From assembly GCA_001599595.1 (NCBI GenBank), contig BCHH01000006.1, forward strand, positions 2,092,319 through 2,156,318: a DNA stretch of 64,000 nucleotides. Direction: 5' to 3'. The position numbers and the translations under genes were made by a program. Below the pieces are notes generated by a model, which worked only from the letters and a program-made list of their open reading frames with translations, did no database searches and was not told where the DNA came from. This stretch comes from Beverwykella pulmonaria (Eukaryota > Ascomycota > Dothideomycetes > Pleosporales > Melanommataceae). Shown here piece by piece: positions 22,129 to 32,785 of this stretch (the first letter of the stretch is position 1; each line of letters opens with the position of its first letter).

Positions 22129-23298
22129 TCAGTCTTGGCAAATCACGCTAGTAACTGACATGCTGCGCCCAATATCTTGCACCTCCCTCATAGCCAACCT
22201 GCCGTCGCCACGCCAATCGAACATCTCTACACTCACTGCTAGGTCGCTATACTCCTCTTGCGTAACTAGCTTGTCAACACAAGCCTTTACCCATGCCTTC
22301 TGCCTCTGCGGCGTGCGCAAATTAACCCAGAACTTCGCATTCCACTCACTCTCAAAGGCTTCAAGAATAGCCATCTGGAGCCTCTCATCCAACAATGAGT
22401 ACTCATCCTGGAACCTCAAAAGCGCCTCCTGCTGATAGTCCTTAGGAACTATTGCTGCTGCAAGCTCACCAATCTGCTTTGCCATATTGTCCAACTTTAA
22501 GCCCATACAGTCCTCAGAGGTAAGCAGTCTAGCCCTTTTGCCGCCACTTTGCCTTACAGCAGACACAGTGCCTGCCCTTTTGCGCCTACTAGCCAACTCG
22601 CTGCTTAAATCTAGGTCTGTAGAGGCAGAGGTCCCAAACAAAGTAGTGCCTTCCTCTATTAAGTCTACAACCTGCTGCTAGGGTTGACGACGCAGCGCTC
22701 TTACGCTAACAGCGCCCTCGCCTGTTGCGTAATACCCATCAAAGAGCTCTTGGTGCATTGACTCAAAGGGCAACAGCGCGTCCCAAAACTTCAACGCGCC
22801 TGGATGGGCCCTGAAGTAGTCATCAAGGACCTCGCCGTCAGCTATAACCTGGCCATCGACGACGCTGAAACCCAATTGTTGGCAGAGCTGCGACCAAATT
22901 TGCCAATCCTTTTTACAGGTATCAATCTTGTTCCTGCACTGATCAATAGTTATAGGTCTACCCACTGCTCGCTAAACCTCCTTCTGGGCATACGCCCACG
23001 CCTGGGGTTTGAATTTGCCATCAGCGCGGTTCCCCTCCCTTGCCTGGCATACTAGAGCTGACAATAGACATTCTAGCAGCCTATCGGACCACTTGAATCG
23101 CAGCCTTCGATCAACTGGCTGGCTTTGATACGACGCTGGTGACGGAGCTGGCGGCGGAGCTGGCGGCGGCGAGGGCAGCGGTGAGGGCGACCAGGTCACC
23201 TGAGTAGGCGCTGGCGACGGCGAGGGCAGGAGAGAGAGCGCGGTTGCAGCCTGAGCGATGCGCTCGAGTTGCTTATTGCGTGGCGTAGAGGGCAGCAT
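22129..23298 (-). pseudogene. Harbinger ORF2, Myb/SANT-like protein with two in-frame TAG codons
   Basis: From an ATG at 23298 one frame runs to a stop at 22129 but is cut by TAG at 22972-22974 and 22678-22680. Both segments after the stops continue in the same frame, so the original protein had about 389 residues: a Pro/Ser-rich N-terminus, a SANT/Myb-like domain starting RLRFKWSDRLLECLLSAL and reaching the CRNKIDTCKKDWQIW helix after the first stop, and a helical C-terminal region. Both stops fit CAG-to-TAG changes (CpA to TpA); the second precedes two CAG codons. Without readthrough or a helper copy the gene is dead, although the transposase beside it is intact. Confidence 0.85.
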
Positions 23299-23637
23299 TT
23301 TGATGGTGATAGTGAGTAGGTTACTCACAGCAAGCGCACTGACAAGGATTACTAGAAAACGGACATAATCGAACCAAACACGCCTCCGATACAGTACCCT
23401 CCGTTTACGAGAGCGGTATCGTATGGCCCCTGCTGAACTAAGCAGGGGCGTAAGCGAAACGGAAACGGAAACGGAGCGGACAACCAGGCAGGGCCTTAGA
23501 TCCCAAAATGCGGGGAAGCGAGATGAGATGTGCTTCTCCGAGCCCGAGGGGCCGTGCTTCCGATGCAGACAACAATGAACCTCGCACTCTTACTCATGAC
23601 GCCAGAGACCAGCAGCACCTCTAATTCTGTACCCACC

Positions 23638-25772
23638 ATGGCAACTAAGAGGAAGCATAATGCCCCTTCCCCGCCAGACCAATTCCACCTCCCACCAGAC
23701 GATGGGACGCCATCAATGAGCCCCCATGGTCCTCAAGATCCCCCAGCGGAAAACTACCCCCGGAAGCGTATAGCAATCGCCGTGAGCCGTCTCCAGGTTT
23801 CCGCAAGACCACGGCTGTACATCTAACGCGTTTTCTAGTGCAATGTGTGCAGGTTTAGAAAGACAAGGTGCGATGCTGCGAAGCCATCGTGTGGATTCTG
23901 CACCGACTTGGGGATTGAATGCACTTATCGAAAGCCGACAGTTGGGGATAGGTTCGTGTAACTTTCTTTTCTCCGACTCTTGCAAGGATTGCTGCATGGC
24001 TAAGATTGTTCCCGTTCGTCAGAGCGAGGCCGACTGGTCCGGCCCCTGAAGCCTTGGTCAGTCTGGAGCGCCGTCTCTCCCAACTCGAGGCTCGATTGGA
24101 TTCTACAACGCAAATGATACAGAATCAATCCATGCTGTCGCCGAATGTTTCTAACCACAGCGAAATGATGCCCTCACACGAATCGGTGGCGTCGAGGAGA
24201 TCGAGTATGAACAATAGGATAGCCGTGGAGTACCTGAATGCCCCGTCCGTTGGCACTCCAGTTTCGTACGACTTTGCCTATCGACAGACGACTACAGAAG
24301 CACTTACCGCAAGGCCGAGCTTACTAACTTTTCGCGCCCCTCCTTATATATCTGTGGAGAGCTGGGATTACACTGCAGAGTTCTACGACGACGAGATCCT
24401 TGCAGGTGAACAGCTTTGTGATCAGTTTGACGAGCTTCTTGCATTGCCAATCGATCTTTCGAAGAGGACAACGAGACGGCTACAGCAAAGCTTTGTGGAG
24501 AATTTTCTTCGGTGGACGCCAATTTTCGACCAAAGGACCTGTGTGAAAGCTGTCGAGCATGCAGCTCTGGGGAACTTTTTACTCCAGGATCCTTCCACAT
24601 GTCTCACCTTTTTGTTGCTCGCTCTAGGTGCGATATCTGAGGATCGGAGTGAGAGCCCCGACAATCAGGCACCAGGACTGGATTACTTTGCCCGTGGATG
24701 CCAGATTTTGGAACGCTTGTCCCTCCGCACCGGGAGTCTTATGACTTTGCAATGCCGAGTGTTACAAGCATCGTATTTTAAGTTCGCTATCAGACCCATA
24801 CAGACCTGGAACGCTATCACCCAGGGCGCGCGAGATTGCATGCATCTTCTCACTTCGAGAATTCTGGAGCGCATGAATCGTTCTGAGCAAGAGGCTCTTC
24901 ATCGTGCGTTCTGGGCTGTCTCCACTATCCTTCATGAATTAGAGGCTACCATGAAAATGCATCCCATTGGCCTACGACACTTCCATGAGCTTGTGCCTCT
25001 CCCACAGTTTGAAGAGGAGGACTCCGGGTTCTACTATTTCTTAGCCCAGATTAGTCTGCGGAAATTCTTGACTCAATCTCTCGAAGTGGTTGGATATCAC
25101 TCCGGACGTGTCGTTTATGCTCCGGTGGTGACTAAAGAGCTACGAAAACAAGTCCGAGAATGGTACGATCACTTGCCGTCTGTGGTTCGATTTCCGTTGG
25201 ATGCTACGCCGGTATTTGACTCGAGGAAGTCATTTCTACGCGGCCAATACATTGCTCTGTTTGTCGTTCTTGGCTGGCCATCCGTTTTGAAGATCATGGA
25301 GCAAGGCGAGAGCGATGGGCCTCCTCTGAGCCAGGAAACACTAGCTGTTACAAGGGATCAAGCCCAAATCTGCATCAAGAGTTGCTGTCTGTTTCTCGGA
25401 GTGGCAGATGAGCAACTGATGGGTCGGAAGATGGGAACACACTTCACACTTTTTGCGTGCGTATTCCTCTCTGATTGTGCCCATTTTCTCCCTTGCTAAC
25501 GACCTGCTTTTAGAGCATACGCGACACTCGCAACTTTAATCATAACATTTAATTGTCCAGCTTTGGCATTTGTGGAGGAGACGCGTCAAGAACACCACAT
25601 TCGAAATGCCTATGAAATCCTACGCCCCTGGAACCACCTTCCGCTCATTCGTCGTGGGCTTGAGCGAGTACGAATTATGATGCAGCAAGCTGGACTTGCA
25701 GACATCGATCACATCCCAGGCGACCCTCCACCTCATGCTGTCAATCCAGGTTTGGCAACGGGACCTGAGTGA
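23638..25772 (+). CDS. Zn2Cys6 transcription factor with fungal-specific regulatory domain
   Basis: Exons 23638-23781, 23839-23951, 24023-25456 and 25514-25772 give 649 residues. The first intron (57 nt) falls just before the zinc cluster and restores PRKRIAIACNVCRFRKTRCD, followed by CGFC and ECTY: the six-cysteine binuclear cluster at about 49-75. A coiled coil follows (SLERRLSQLEARLD) and then the middle-homology region of fungal-specific factors (FVENFLRWTPIFDQ, LLLALGAISEDRSE). The third exon has two possible acceptors 18 nt apart (24005 or 24023), both in frame; the second has the better pyrimidine tract. Upstream in-frame ATGs (for example 23563) would lengthen the N-terminus. It is a nuclear DNA-binding regulator, possibly of the flanking P450 and hydrolase genes (inference). 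Confidence 0.9.
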
Positions 25773-26012
25773 CGAATATGTGCATGCCTGAGCAACATCG
25801 AGTTGGCCAAGCGAACACCTTCTGAAAGGGTTGTAGCGGAGATCAATATCCGGGGACCCCGCTACTGCAGGCAGCCTTCCCCGCGAACAGAACGCGTAAA
25901 CGTTCAAAGTACAATATATGTCCGCAATATAGTCTTAGATCGGAGCAAGATATTTAGATTCCGGACACTTTTACCTCCACAGCGGTTTTTCCTGAAGTCA
26001 CCAATATTCATC

Positions 26013-27122
26013 ATGGCCTCCGAGAAGATGACGCGACCTTATCCCAAGTTCTCGGAACTGCCTCTAGATCCATCGTACCCACCGCACTCTGCGTGGGGTC
26101 TCTGGGGCATGGATGACGAGCTCGGCACCCTGAACCACCTGACTCCAGAAACAACGGTAACTGCCGCCAAAGAAATAAAGACAGGAAAACGCTTCGGAAT
26201 AAATTGGGCACTAGAACAGATGGACTACACTGGAGGTTTTCGGGAAACCATCAAGCATGAGATCTTCGAGATTGGGAAGTGCATGAATGTGCGTATAGCA
26301 GGAGGTAGAGGTATGACTTGACTTATGATGCTTCCAAGGATGACCGGATTACATTCAATACCCAAACAAGCACCCAATGGGATGGCCTACGACACTGGGG
26401 TTTCGATGATGGGAAGTTCTACAATGGATTTACGCAGGAAGAGATACTTGAGAACAAGTCATCGCGACTTGGCATTCAAGGTCGGTTTTCTCAGCACTCA
26501 CAAGGTACACGTGAATGATACATCACAGCATGGGCGAAGGAAGGCATCGTTGGTCGCGGCGTTCTCATCGACTACGTCTCGTATGCCGAACGCAATGGCA
26601 TCGAGTACAACCCTTTGGAGTACTATGCTCTGCCCTTGAAGCTTGCAAAGCAAATCGCAGAGGAATGCAAATTCGAGTTCCAAGCCGGCGATATCATATT
26701 TCTGCGAACTGGTAAGTATCAAGCTATATATTCCTCACTGTTACGCTATATTGACTTTGGCAGGCTTCACTACTGCCTTCGAAGCCGCAACCCTCGATAC
26801 CAAAAAAAATGTCATGTCCAAATCGCCCTTCCAATACCCTGGCTTCGAATCCAACTTTGAAGTGCTGGCCTGGCTCTGGGACACCAAAATTGCTGCCGTC
26901 GCTGGCGACTGTCCTGGCTTCGAGGCTTGGCCTCCTTCGGAGCATGCTTTACATCAGATCTTACTTGCCGGGTTTGGGATGCCGATTGGCGAGATGTTCG
27001 CGCTAGATGAGTTGGCGAAGGAGTGCGAGAGGCAGAAAAGGTGGACATTTTTCGTCGCTAGTGAGCCGTTGAATGTTAAGGGGGGTGTGGCGAGTCCGCC
27101 GAATGCTATTGCGATTATGTAA
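26013..27122 (+). CDS. Cyclase-family (kynurenine formamidase-like, PF04199) hydrolase with an anomalous first junction
   Basis: Segments 26013-26288, 26309-26480, 26529-26711 and 26764-27122 sum to 990 nt in phase (329 residues). The family blocks are visible: GLWGMDDELGTLNHLTPE near the N-terminus, NTQTSTQWDGLRHWGF where metal-binding HGTHxDAPxH stands in bacterial members, GRGVLIDYVSYAERNG and AGDIIFLRTGF. The last two introns (48 and 52 nt) are ordinary. The first junction is not: only 20 nt (26289-26308) separate the segments. They start GT and end AG, but this is far below the usual fungal minimum, and reading through gives a stop after MT. Either an intron lost its middle and the gene is broken, or the sequence has an error. 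These enzymes hydrolyse amide or lactone bonds; the substrate is unknown. Confidence 0.75.
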
Positions 27123-28101
27123 ACTAGTGGAGGGTGGAAGGAGCTGGTGAATTGAAATGATGTGTTTGAAGTTTGAATATGAGTTCGGTTGTAATGTTTA
27201 TCTGTTGAAATCGATGTCGAATACCGATATATCACGTTTTCAGCATCCCAGTCGTGTCAGCCTCGTTGCATTGCTATTGCAATCCAATCATAGTCAACAG
27301 TTCTGGTGCGGTAGACGATTTCCTCCACTGCGGATCCTCGGCTGATCTTTCAACGCCGATACGGCAGGTAACAACAACTTCCGGTCCGACACCCCGAGCT
27401 TCCGCACGTCGGCCTGCTCAAGTCCAGAACTTCCCCAAGTTTTTAACGTTGCACGCGTGGGGAACATTGCATGAGGGCCTTTCCGGGGATTCTACTCGTG
27501 ACACCCTCTGGGTATGGTAGGTACAGGTGGGATGTTCCGATCGAGGACCTGAGGCATACCTGACCAGGGAGGTGTGGCTTGGGCGTGGTGTTGTGGCGCT
27601 TAGCGGTGCATTTATTCGTAACTGATCGGACAGTGCAAGTGATTTCAGGATACAGGCAAATGTCGTTCCTTTCTATGGAGTGAGTAGAAAATTCGAAATA
27701 TGTTGTATGCGCTTTAATAATTATACTTTTGCTGACGGTGCTGAAGTTAGATTGTTTCCCTTTAACATAACTGAATTAGAAGATCAATAGCCAATTCCTA
27801 GTCTCAGAATGACACAAGGAATCGTTGATTTTGGACCAGTTTCTTGTGCGAGTTAATTATGTGAACCTTGGAATTTACTTTGGGGGCCAAAATCTTCAGC
27901 CCCACTAACCTATCTCACTTGATTATGTCTTGCAATTTCAGCCTGGACAACTTCTACACAGATCACTGATATCCTTCAAGAAAACGATAAATTTTTTTTC
28001 AGATAGCCTAAAGAGTTCTCTAGGCATCAGAAGCCACCAACAAGGAGACGATACAAATTATTGCGGGTGCCTCAGTTACGGACCACCTCGTCACCTGCAC
28101 C
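27123..28101. other. Intergenic, no gene seen
   Basis: AT-rich spacer downstream of the cyclase gene. An ATG at about 27925 opens a very short peptide (MSCNFSLDNFYTDH). A pyrimidine-tract acceptor and a second AG near 28023 suggest that upstream exon(s) of the CorA-like gene could lie here, but none could be fixed. Confidence 0.4.
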
Positions 28102-29726
28102 ATGTTCACCTCCACTCGCAAGGCTGTTCTCGGCTCCTCCTTCTTTAGAGATAAGGGTGGAGATGTAGACTTTATTGAAGCGTGGCAGTTCGAGAATGTG
28201 CACTAGCTATATGCCTTCTAGCTTGACCGAACAAGGCTAAATGTGCTCAGGTCAAGGACACAAGTGAACAAAATTTCCGATACGGAACTCTCAAAGACGA
28301 CCAAATCCTTCGCTGGGTCAGCAATTTTGATTTCCAGCCTCTTGGATATCCTGCAAATACACACAAACTAGTTGGGAAAATAAGATTGGTCATCTGCGAG
28401 CGGTCAAAGTTCCAGCCTCTGCGCTTCCCGATCTCGCGAACTATTTTTGAGGCCGTGGAGCAGGAGTTCAATTTACATCCTGCGACCTTATCTCTATTTG
28501 ACACCGGTGCTGGCACATTCTCTCGATACTTGACTTTTTGTAAGACGGACCGAAAGAAGTTAAAGAGCATTGGTAAACTTGTTCCCCTGCCGTATATACA
28601 AGCATTACTCATAACTGAACACTACGTAGCAATCGTCATCAAGGCACCTCAGTTACGTGAGATTGCAAATTACGGCCTATCTCTATCCCATGACATGGAA
28701 TCACGTACAACTACAGCGCTACTCTACGGGGGGAACGTACTCATTCGACCAGAGGCAAGGCCAGATCCTCGACTACAGCCCCAATATGAAACGCTACTCG
28801 AGCCTCCAACCCAAGTGCCTGCTCTCATGGATCTTCTTCGCGATACAATGCATGTGTGGAGCCATCCATTGTTGCTTCCTTCGATAGTACTGGAACACCA
28901 CATACATCGTTCAAGATTCTACATCAATTATGGTGAAGTTCAGCAAGAAACCGTCAAGATTGAGACAGAGCTTGGGATTACAAAGCTAAGAGAAGGGGAT
29001 GCAAAATTCATGTCTGCAACCAAGGGGAGAGACATGCGGGTCCGAGCCGAGGAGCTCACCGTGCGCATCAATACGCACAGCACACGAGTACTCTTCACGG
29101 GGCGATCACCTGAGTGGAATCTAAACTGCACACAATTCACGTTGAAGCTTCTGAAACACATCGAGCCGTATCTATCAGGCCAGCACGACACTAACTATGA
29201 GCTCAAGGAGCTACTAGAAACGAATTTAGAATTCGCAGAGGCAGCCATACATGGTGTTGCCACAGTCCGCGAACGCATGACCCTGCAGCTAAATATAATA
29301 TATAACCTGGTAGCACAAATGGACAACGCGCTGAACGCCCAACTAGCCGCATCTGCAGGGAGAGACAGCACGTCTATGAAGATTTTAGCCTTCATCTCGG
29401 CGATTTTCCTACCGGGAAGTTTCGTCGCGGGAGTCTTCAGTATGAACATGTTCAACTGGCAGTACAGTGGTTCTGAGGGTTCAGGTGGTGGAGAGGGCGC
29501 AGTGGTGTCGAAGAGATTTTGGATATACTGGGTCATTGCTGTACCACTTACCTTGATCACGCTTCTGGGCTGGGGTTTTTGGTGGCGAGTGGAGATGAAA
29601 AGGTATGAGCAGACTTTCAACGCAGCGATAAGTGATTCAAAAACGGAAGAAGAAGAACAAGAGATGCAGGAGAGTCAAAGTTGTCACGTGTCGCACGTGT
29701 TGTACCAAATGTCCTATTCTAGCTAG
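28102..29726 (+). CDS. CorA-like Mg2+ transporter family protein
   Basis: Two exons, 28102-28197 and 28251-29726, join in phase through a 53-nt intron with a ggctaaa branch site to give 523 residues. The frame stays open upstream of the ATG as far as a possible acceptor near 28023, so the N-terminus may be longer. A long soluble domain ends in a helical stalk (ELLETNLEFAEAAIHGVATVRERMTLQLNIIYNLVAQMDN), followed by two membrane helices (ILAFISAIFLPGSFVAGVFSM and FWIYWVIAVPLTLITLLGWGFWW). The pore motif GMN of CorA appears as S-M-N in VFSMNMFNW, common in the fungal subfamily. The acidic tail runs into a dispersed repeat that supplies the last codons, so the stop may have been gained with that repeat. 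Confidence 0.85.
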
Positions 29727-29815
29727 CTCCCCTTCATGGGTATATAGTCTCATCGTGCGAGCAGTCAGCTCGTCGCGGCTTTCACACTGTAGCGAGTAAG
29801 GCACCGTGTTTCCCT
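29680..29815 (+). repeat. Promoter-like dispersed repeat, family 1 (copy 1)
   Basis: Carries CACGTG boxes (gtcacgtgtcgcacgtg), then tcctattctagctagct, then a TATA-like gggtatatag and agcagtcagctc. The same order occurs at 47560-47725 (minus) and 52757-52900 (plus). This copy supplies the last codons of the CorA-like gene and ends just before the ATG of the 98-residue gene at 29820. Confidence 0.85.
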
Positions 29816-29819
29816 AGGT

Positions 29820-30165
29820 ATGTTTGACTATGGAGATGCCTTGCTCCAAGCTACTCATCATATGCGCAAATTGTGTGCCCTTACGAAGTTCAAAGAGATG
29901 CGCTGGCAGGAGGAAATGGAGAGGCGGCAGAATTACACAAGACAAAATCATTTAGACGTATCGGAGCTCCACCAGGCCACAATGTAAGGCTCCCATCAAT
30001 CCACCCTTACTGGACCTCCTATACCACTTTAGCCTCAAAAGCAAACAAGATTCTATCATCCGGCAGCCTAGCTACCGCTTCAATATCAAGGACCATAACC
30101 CCATGATCAGGTCACAAATCCAGGAGATACATGTCGCCAACCATCTCATTAATTCCCTGGACTAG
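29820..30165 (+). CDS. Small orphan protein, two exons (98 aa)
   Basis: Exons 29820-29983 and 30033-30165 with a 49-nt intron (GTAAGG to TTTAG) give 98 residues in phase: MFDYGDALLQATHHMRKLCA at the N-terminus, a strongly charged helical middle (KFKEMRWQEEMERRQN) and HVANHLINSLD at the end. No other frame here gives comparable coherent sequence across the junction. A family 1 repeat with a TATA-like site lies about 75 bases upstream. The stop overlaps the convergent ML-like gene: the two TAG codons share CTAG at 30162-30165. No known domain is recognised; it could be the tail of a larger duplicated gene. Confidence 0.6.
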
Positions 30166-30615
30166 CGGTCGTCTTCATTCCTTACAGTGAATGGTTTGAA
30201 ATCAGAAATGTTCTTCTTGATCGTATACTCGGGCTCGTCTTCGAAATTAGCTCTATTAGCCCAAAGCTCAAGCGTAGCGTTAGCGAGTCCAGATAGATCA
30301 CGGGTTCCCGTATCGCCACGGAGGTAAAAGAATATGCGATGGTCTCTACGTTTCGTTAGCATCCGCTACGGATGGTTGCTCATCATGTTAATGTCGCGCT
30401 TACACAATTGGTGGGTTTGGAGAAACAGTAAACTCTAGTATCTCGAAGAGCTGATCGGCTGCTATTTCACGAGAGTAATATGCCGGATTGTCGCAAGGAA
30501 CTTTTTCGCGTTCGGCGTGATTATCCAGGTCAATGAGTGCTGCCTGATGAGATGCTGGGACGAAGTGAGAGCAGGACAGTGGTGCAAAAAGTAATAAAAT
30601 GTGAAACAGCTTCAT
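30162..30615 (-). CDS. Small secreted ML-domain-like (NPC2-type lipid-binding) protein
   Basis: Exons 30615-30404 and 30345-30162 with a 58-nt intron (GTAAGC donor, tgctaacg branch) encode 131 residues. A signal peptide MKLFHILLLFAPLSCSHFVPA is followed by PCDNPAYYS and then FEILEFTVSPNPPIV, which resembles the SPNPP strand of ML/NPC2 phospholipid-transfer proteins, with a beta-type continuation IFFYLRGDTG and ANATLELWAN. It is shorter than typical fungal NPC2 proteins (about 150-170 residues) and has few cysteines, so the lipid-binding role is only suggested. Convergent with and overlapping the gene at 29820. Confidence 0.6.
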
Positions 30616-31071
30616 TACGTTGCGAGATGATAGAGACAATGTTTAGAGAGAAGAAAGTAAGTATGACAAGGAGTCTTCAAGTGTCGCTCTTTACAATTTT
30701 ACACATACCAGAGCCGTCGTTGACAAGTTCTGCTCTGCACACAAACATGGGATAGGGGAAGTTGCGGGGCTAGATGGTGTATGTACTTGCAACGTACAGT
30801 GAAATGCCACTAGTACGAGATCTAATGGGCAGAGCAGTATCTCGTTCTACGCCCGATCTGGCATCTGAGGTGGCTGTACCCAGTTGACCGCCCCCAATGT
30901 AAACTACACCCCGTCTCAGAATATCTGTGTTTCCTTGGCTGTCTTGTCCAAAGTGCGGCGTTTGAGTTAACGTCCGTCCGCGCGCATTTCAAACTGCATC
31001 TGAACACATGTACAGCTTCCCTACGCTCAGGGCATCCTTAACGTTTTTCCTTTAGTCGCACGCTTACCAAG

Positions 31072-31308
31072 ATGGAGAAAGCCCTCGCGTACCTTAAGAA
31101 GTTGGTTGACCACCTGTGTAAGAGAGCTGGCGAGCTTTACAAGTCGGCTAAGATATTTGGACAAGATGCTAAAGCTCCCGGCAATCAATTTAACATCCCT
31201 GTTACTCTAAAGGATATGAAGACGGGTGCAAGAAATCGAGCCAAGGAAGGTGCTCCTGTGATCGTCAGAACGCAACCATCGTCTCGAGCAACATCAATTC
31301 AATGCTAA
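31072..31308 (+). CDS. Small hypothetical protein (78 aa)
   Basis: Starts with ATG in accaagATGG and encodes a Lys-rich helical peptide (MEKALAYLKKLVDHLCKRAG at the start) ending SSRATSIQC. The first 65 residues read like a real soluble protein; the tail may be out of frame. Its last 44 bases overlap an opposite-strand frame. No family recognised. Confidence 0.3.
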   Translation: MEKALAYLKKLVDHLCKRAGELYKSAKIFGQDAKAPGNQFNIPVTLKDMKTGARNRAKEGAPVIVRTQPSSRATSIQC

Positions 31309-31867
31309 AAGTCTCAAGAAGCGTCGTCTTATCGATCATTTGCACTGAATACCCTCGATGGGTACTCTCAGGGAGTATCGTAAGAGGGAGTACCCTCAAG
31401 AAGGTAGGGTTATAAGGTTCTGCAGGACCCTGAATCTTGCCACGGCGAGCATGGTGCTCCGACTCAGCAGGCCTTTTCTTTCCCGCATATGGTGCATGTC
31501 GAATTTTGCCTGTCTCCATAAAGGGCAAGATTGCGAGGTTGGAGGTAGAGTTGATCTTTAAACGACCCTGAACGAGCAGTGCGTTCAATAATATAGCCTG
31601 TATATCAACATTCCCCGAAGCCATTGCTGGAATGGTTGGATATATGTTTGCCGAAGGGTCTGTGGCGCCCGGAACTAGACAGAATCCACTGTTTATTTTC
31701 AAATCATCTGATGTAGGTACTCGGACATCTTTTGAGGTTCGCGTAAGTAACTGCTCAGATGTCGTGAGCTTGAAAGGATATACTCCATATACGAAAAGTG
31801 CAGCTCTTGGATAAGTCGAGTCTACGGAATCAAAAGGATACGCGCAGGGGAATTCCAGTAGAGGCAA
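31265..31867 (-). other. Open frame downstream of a family 2 repeat, no ATG near its start
   Basis: A 200-codon frame opens at a TTG about 60 bases downstream, in minus sense, of a promoter-like family 2 repeat. The sequence (LEFPCAYPFDSVDSTYPRAA and onward, with CLVPGATDPSANIYPT) does not look like noise, but the first in-frame ATG is 80 codons in (MASGNVD). A spliced first exon or a decayed gene is possible. No family recognised. Confidence 0.25.
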
Positions 31868-31925
31868 GAAAATTGTGAATTGAGTGGGAGGGAATGTCGT
31901 GGAAGGCTGAGATAGGAATTGTTAA

Positions 31926-32102
31926 AATGTGAGAGCTCTGAGTGGGAGGGGACATAATGATATTGCTTGAGGTGCCAACCTAGAACCAGGCTGGTGCTAT
32001 ATACTCGGACATCTGCCCAGCCATCTTGGTCACGTGTATATCATGTGCCTGTCACGTGGATGTCGCGTGTCCCAGTCTCGGCTAGCCGGCTGCCCTTCAA
32101 CA
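31926..32102. repeat. Dispersed repeat, family 2 (copy 1)
   Basis: About 177 bp, nearly the same as 47151-47326: gtgagagctctgagtggg, then ttgaggtgccaac, gtagaaccaggctggtgct (variant here), tatatactcggacatctg, and two or three CACGTG-like boxes ending at cggctgcccttcaac. Differences are scattered substitutions and small indels. On the minus strand the order is E-boxes, TATA-like site, then a CT-rich leader, as in a promoter. Confidence 0.85.
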
Positions 32103-32785
32103 GGAATGATGTGATGGACGGTTTGGATAGTGGGTTAAAGCAGTTGTAAAAGTTAGATATGAGAGACAGTGAAATGGCTTCGAAAAGTATATCTTGCTCG
32201 TGAGGTTCGGATACGTAGCGGAGAGAAGTTGCAAGTCCTTTGGCACCGTGGTTTACGACAGTGCGTAAGTGTGCCAACTTAATTAGCTTGAGTCCCACCC
32301 AGCTCATATCCACGTTGCCCCCACGGCCAGGATCTACCGATGCCAAATTAATTACCCCACCAAATCAAGCTCAAAATTCTTAAAAATGTGTGCAAATGAC
32401 TTGCCTTCGACCACTCCAAGACACACGAAGCACCATCCTATCGATACCTTACGCACATTCACTATTTGTGAGGGGGGCCCAGAATTCTTGGCATCGGTAA
32501 TGAACTAGATCTTGGCCGTACCCCGTAGATGCACAGCCACAATCGACAATAGCTGCAGACTGTACGACTTCTACACTTCATCTTTCATCTCAGCCGTATT
32601 GGTGCGTGTTAAGGCAATACTTTCAACTTCCTTGGACGCAAAACTCACGATATCAAATACATCCGATTGAGCATTGCCACATCCAACCGTAACACGCTCA
32701 AGTAAGTTTCTTCGATCAAAGGCCGTTCGCGCTGTTGGTATCGTAGTATGTAGCTTACACAGGAGTATAAAGATTTAAAGCGAAG

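Larger units (their letters stand above)
20577..23495 (+). mobile_element. PIF/Harbinger DNA transposon, complete ends
   Basis: 2919 bp bounded by perfect 17-bp terminal inverted repeats (GGCCCTGCCTGGTTGTC at 20577-20593, its complement at 23479-23495) and a TTA duplication on both sides (20574-20576, 23496-23498), as expected for this superfamily. Similarity between the ends continues imperfectly for roughly 100 bp, with CTCCGTTTCCGTTTC sub-repeats. Two convergent genes fill the interior: a DDE transposase (plus) and a Myb/SANT-like protein (minus). Ends and transposase look intact, so the copy is young, but the second gene has two amber codons. It sits between the P450 and the Zn2Cys6 gene. 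Confidence 0.93.
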
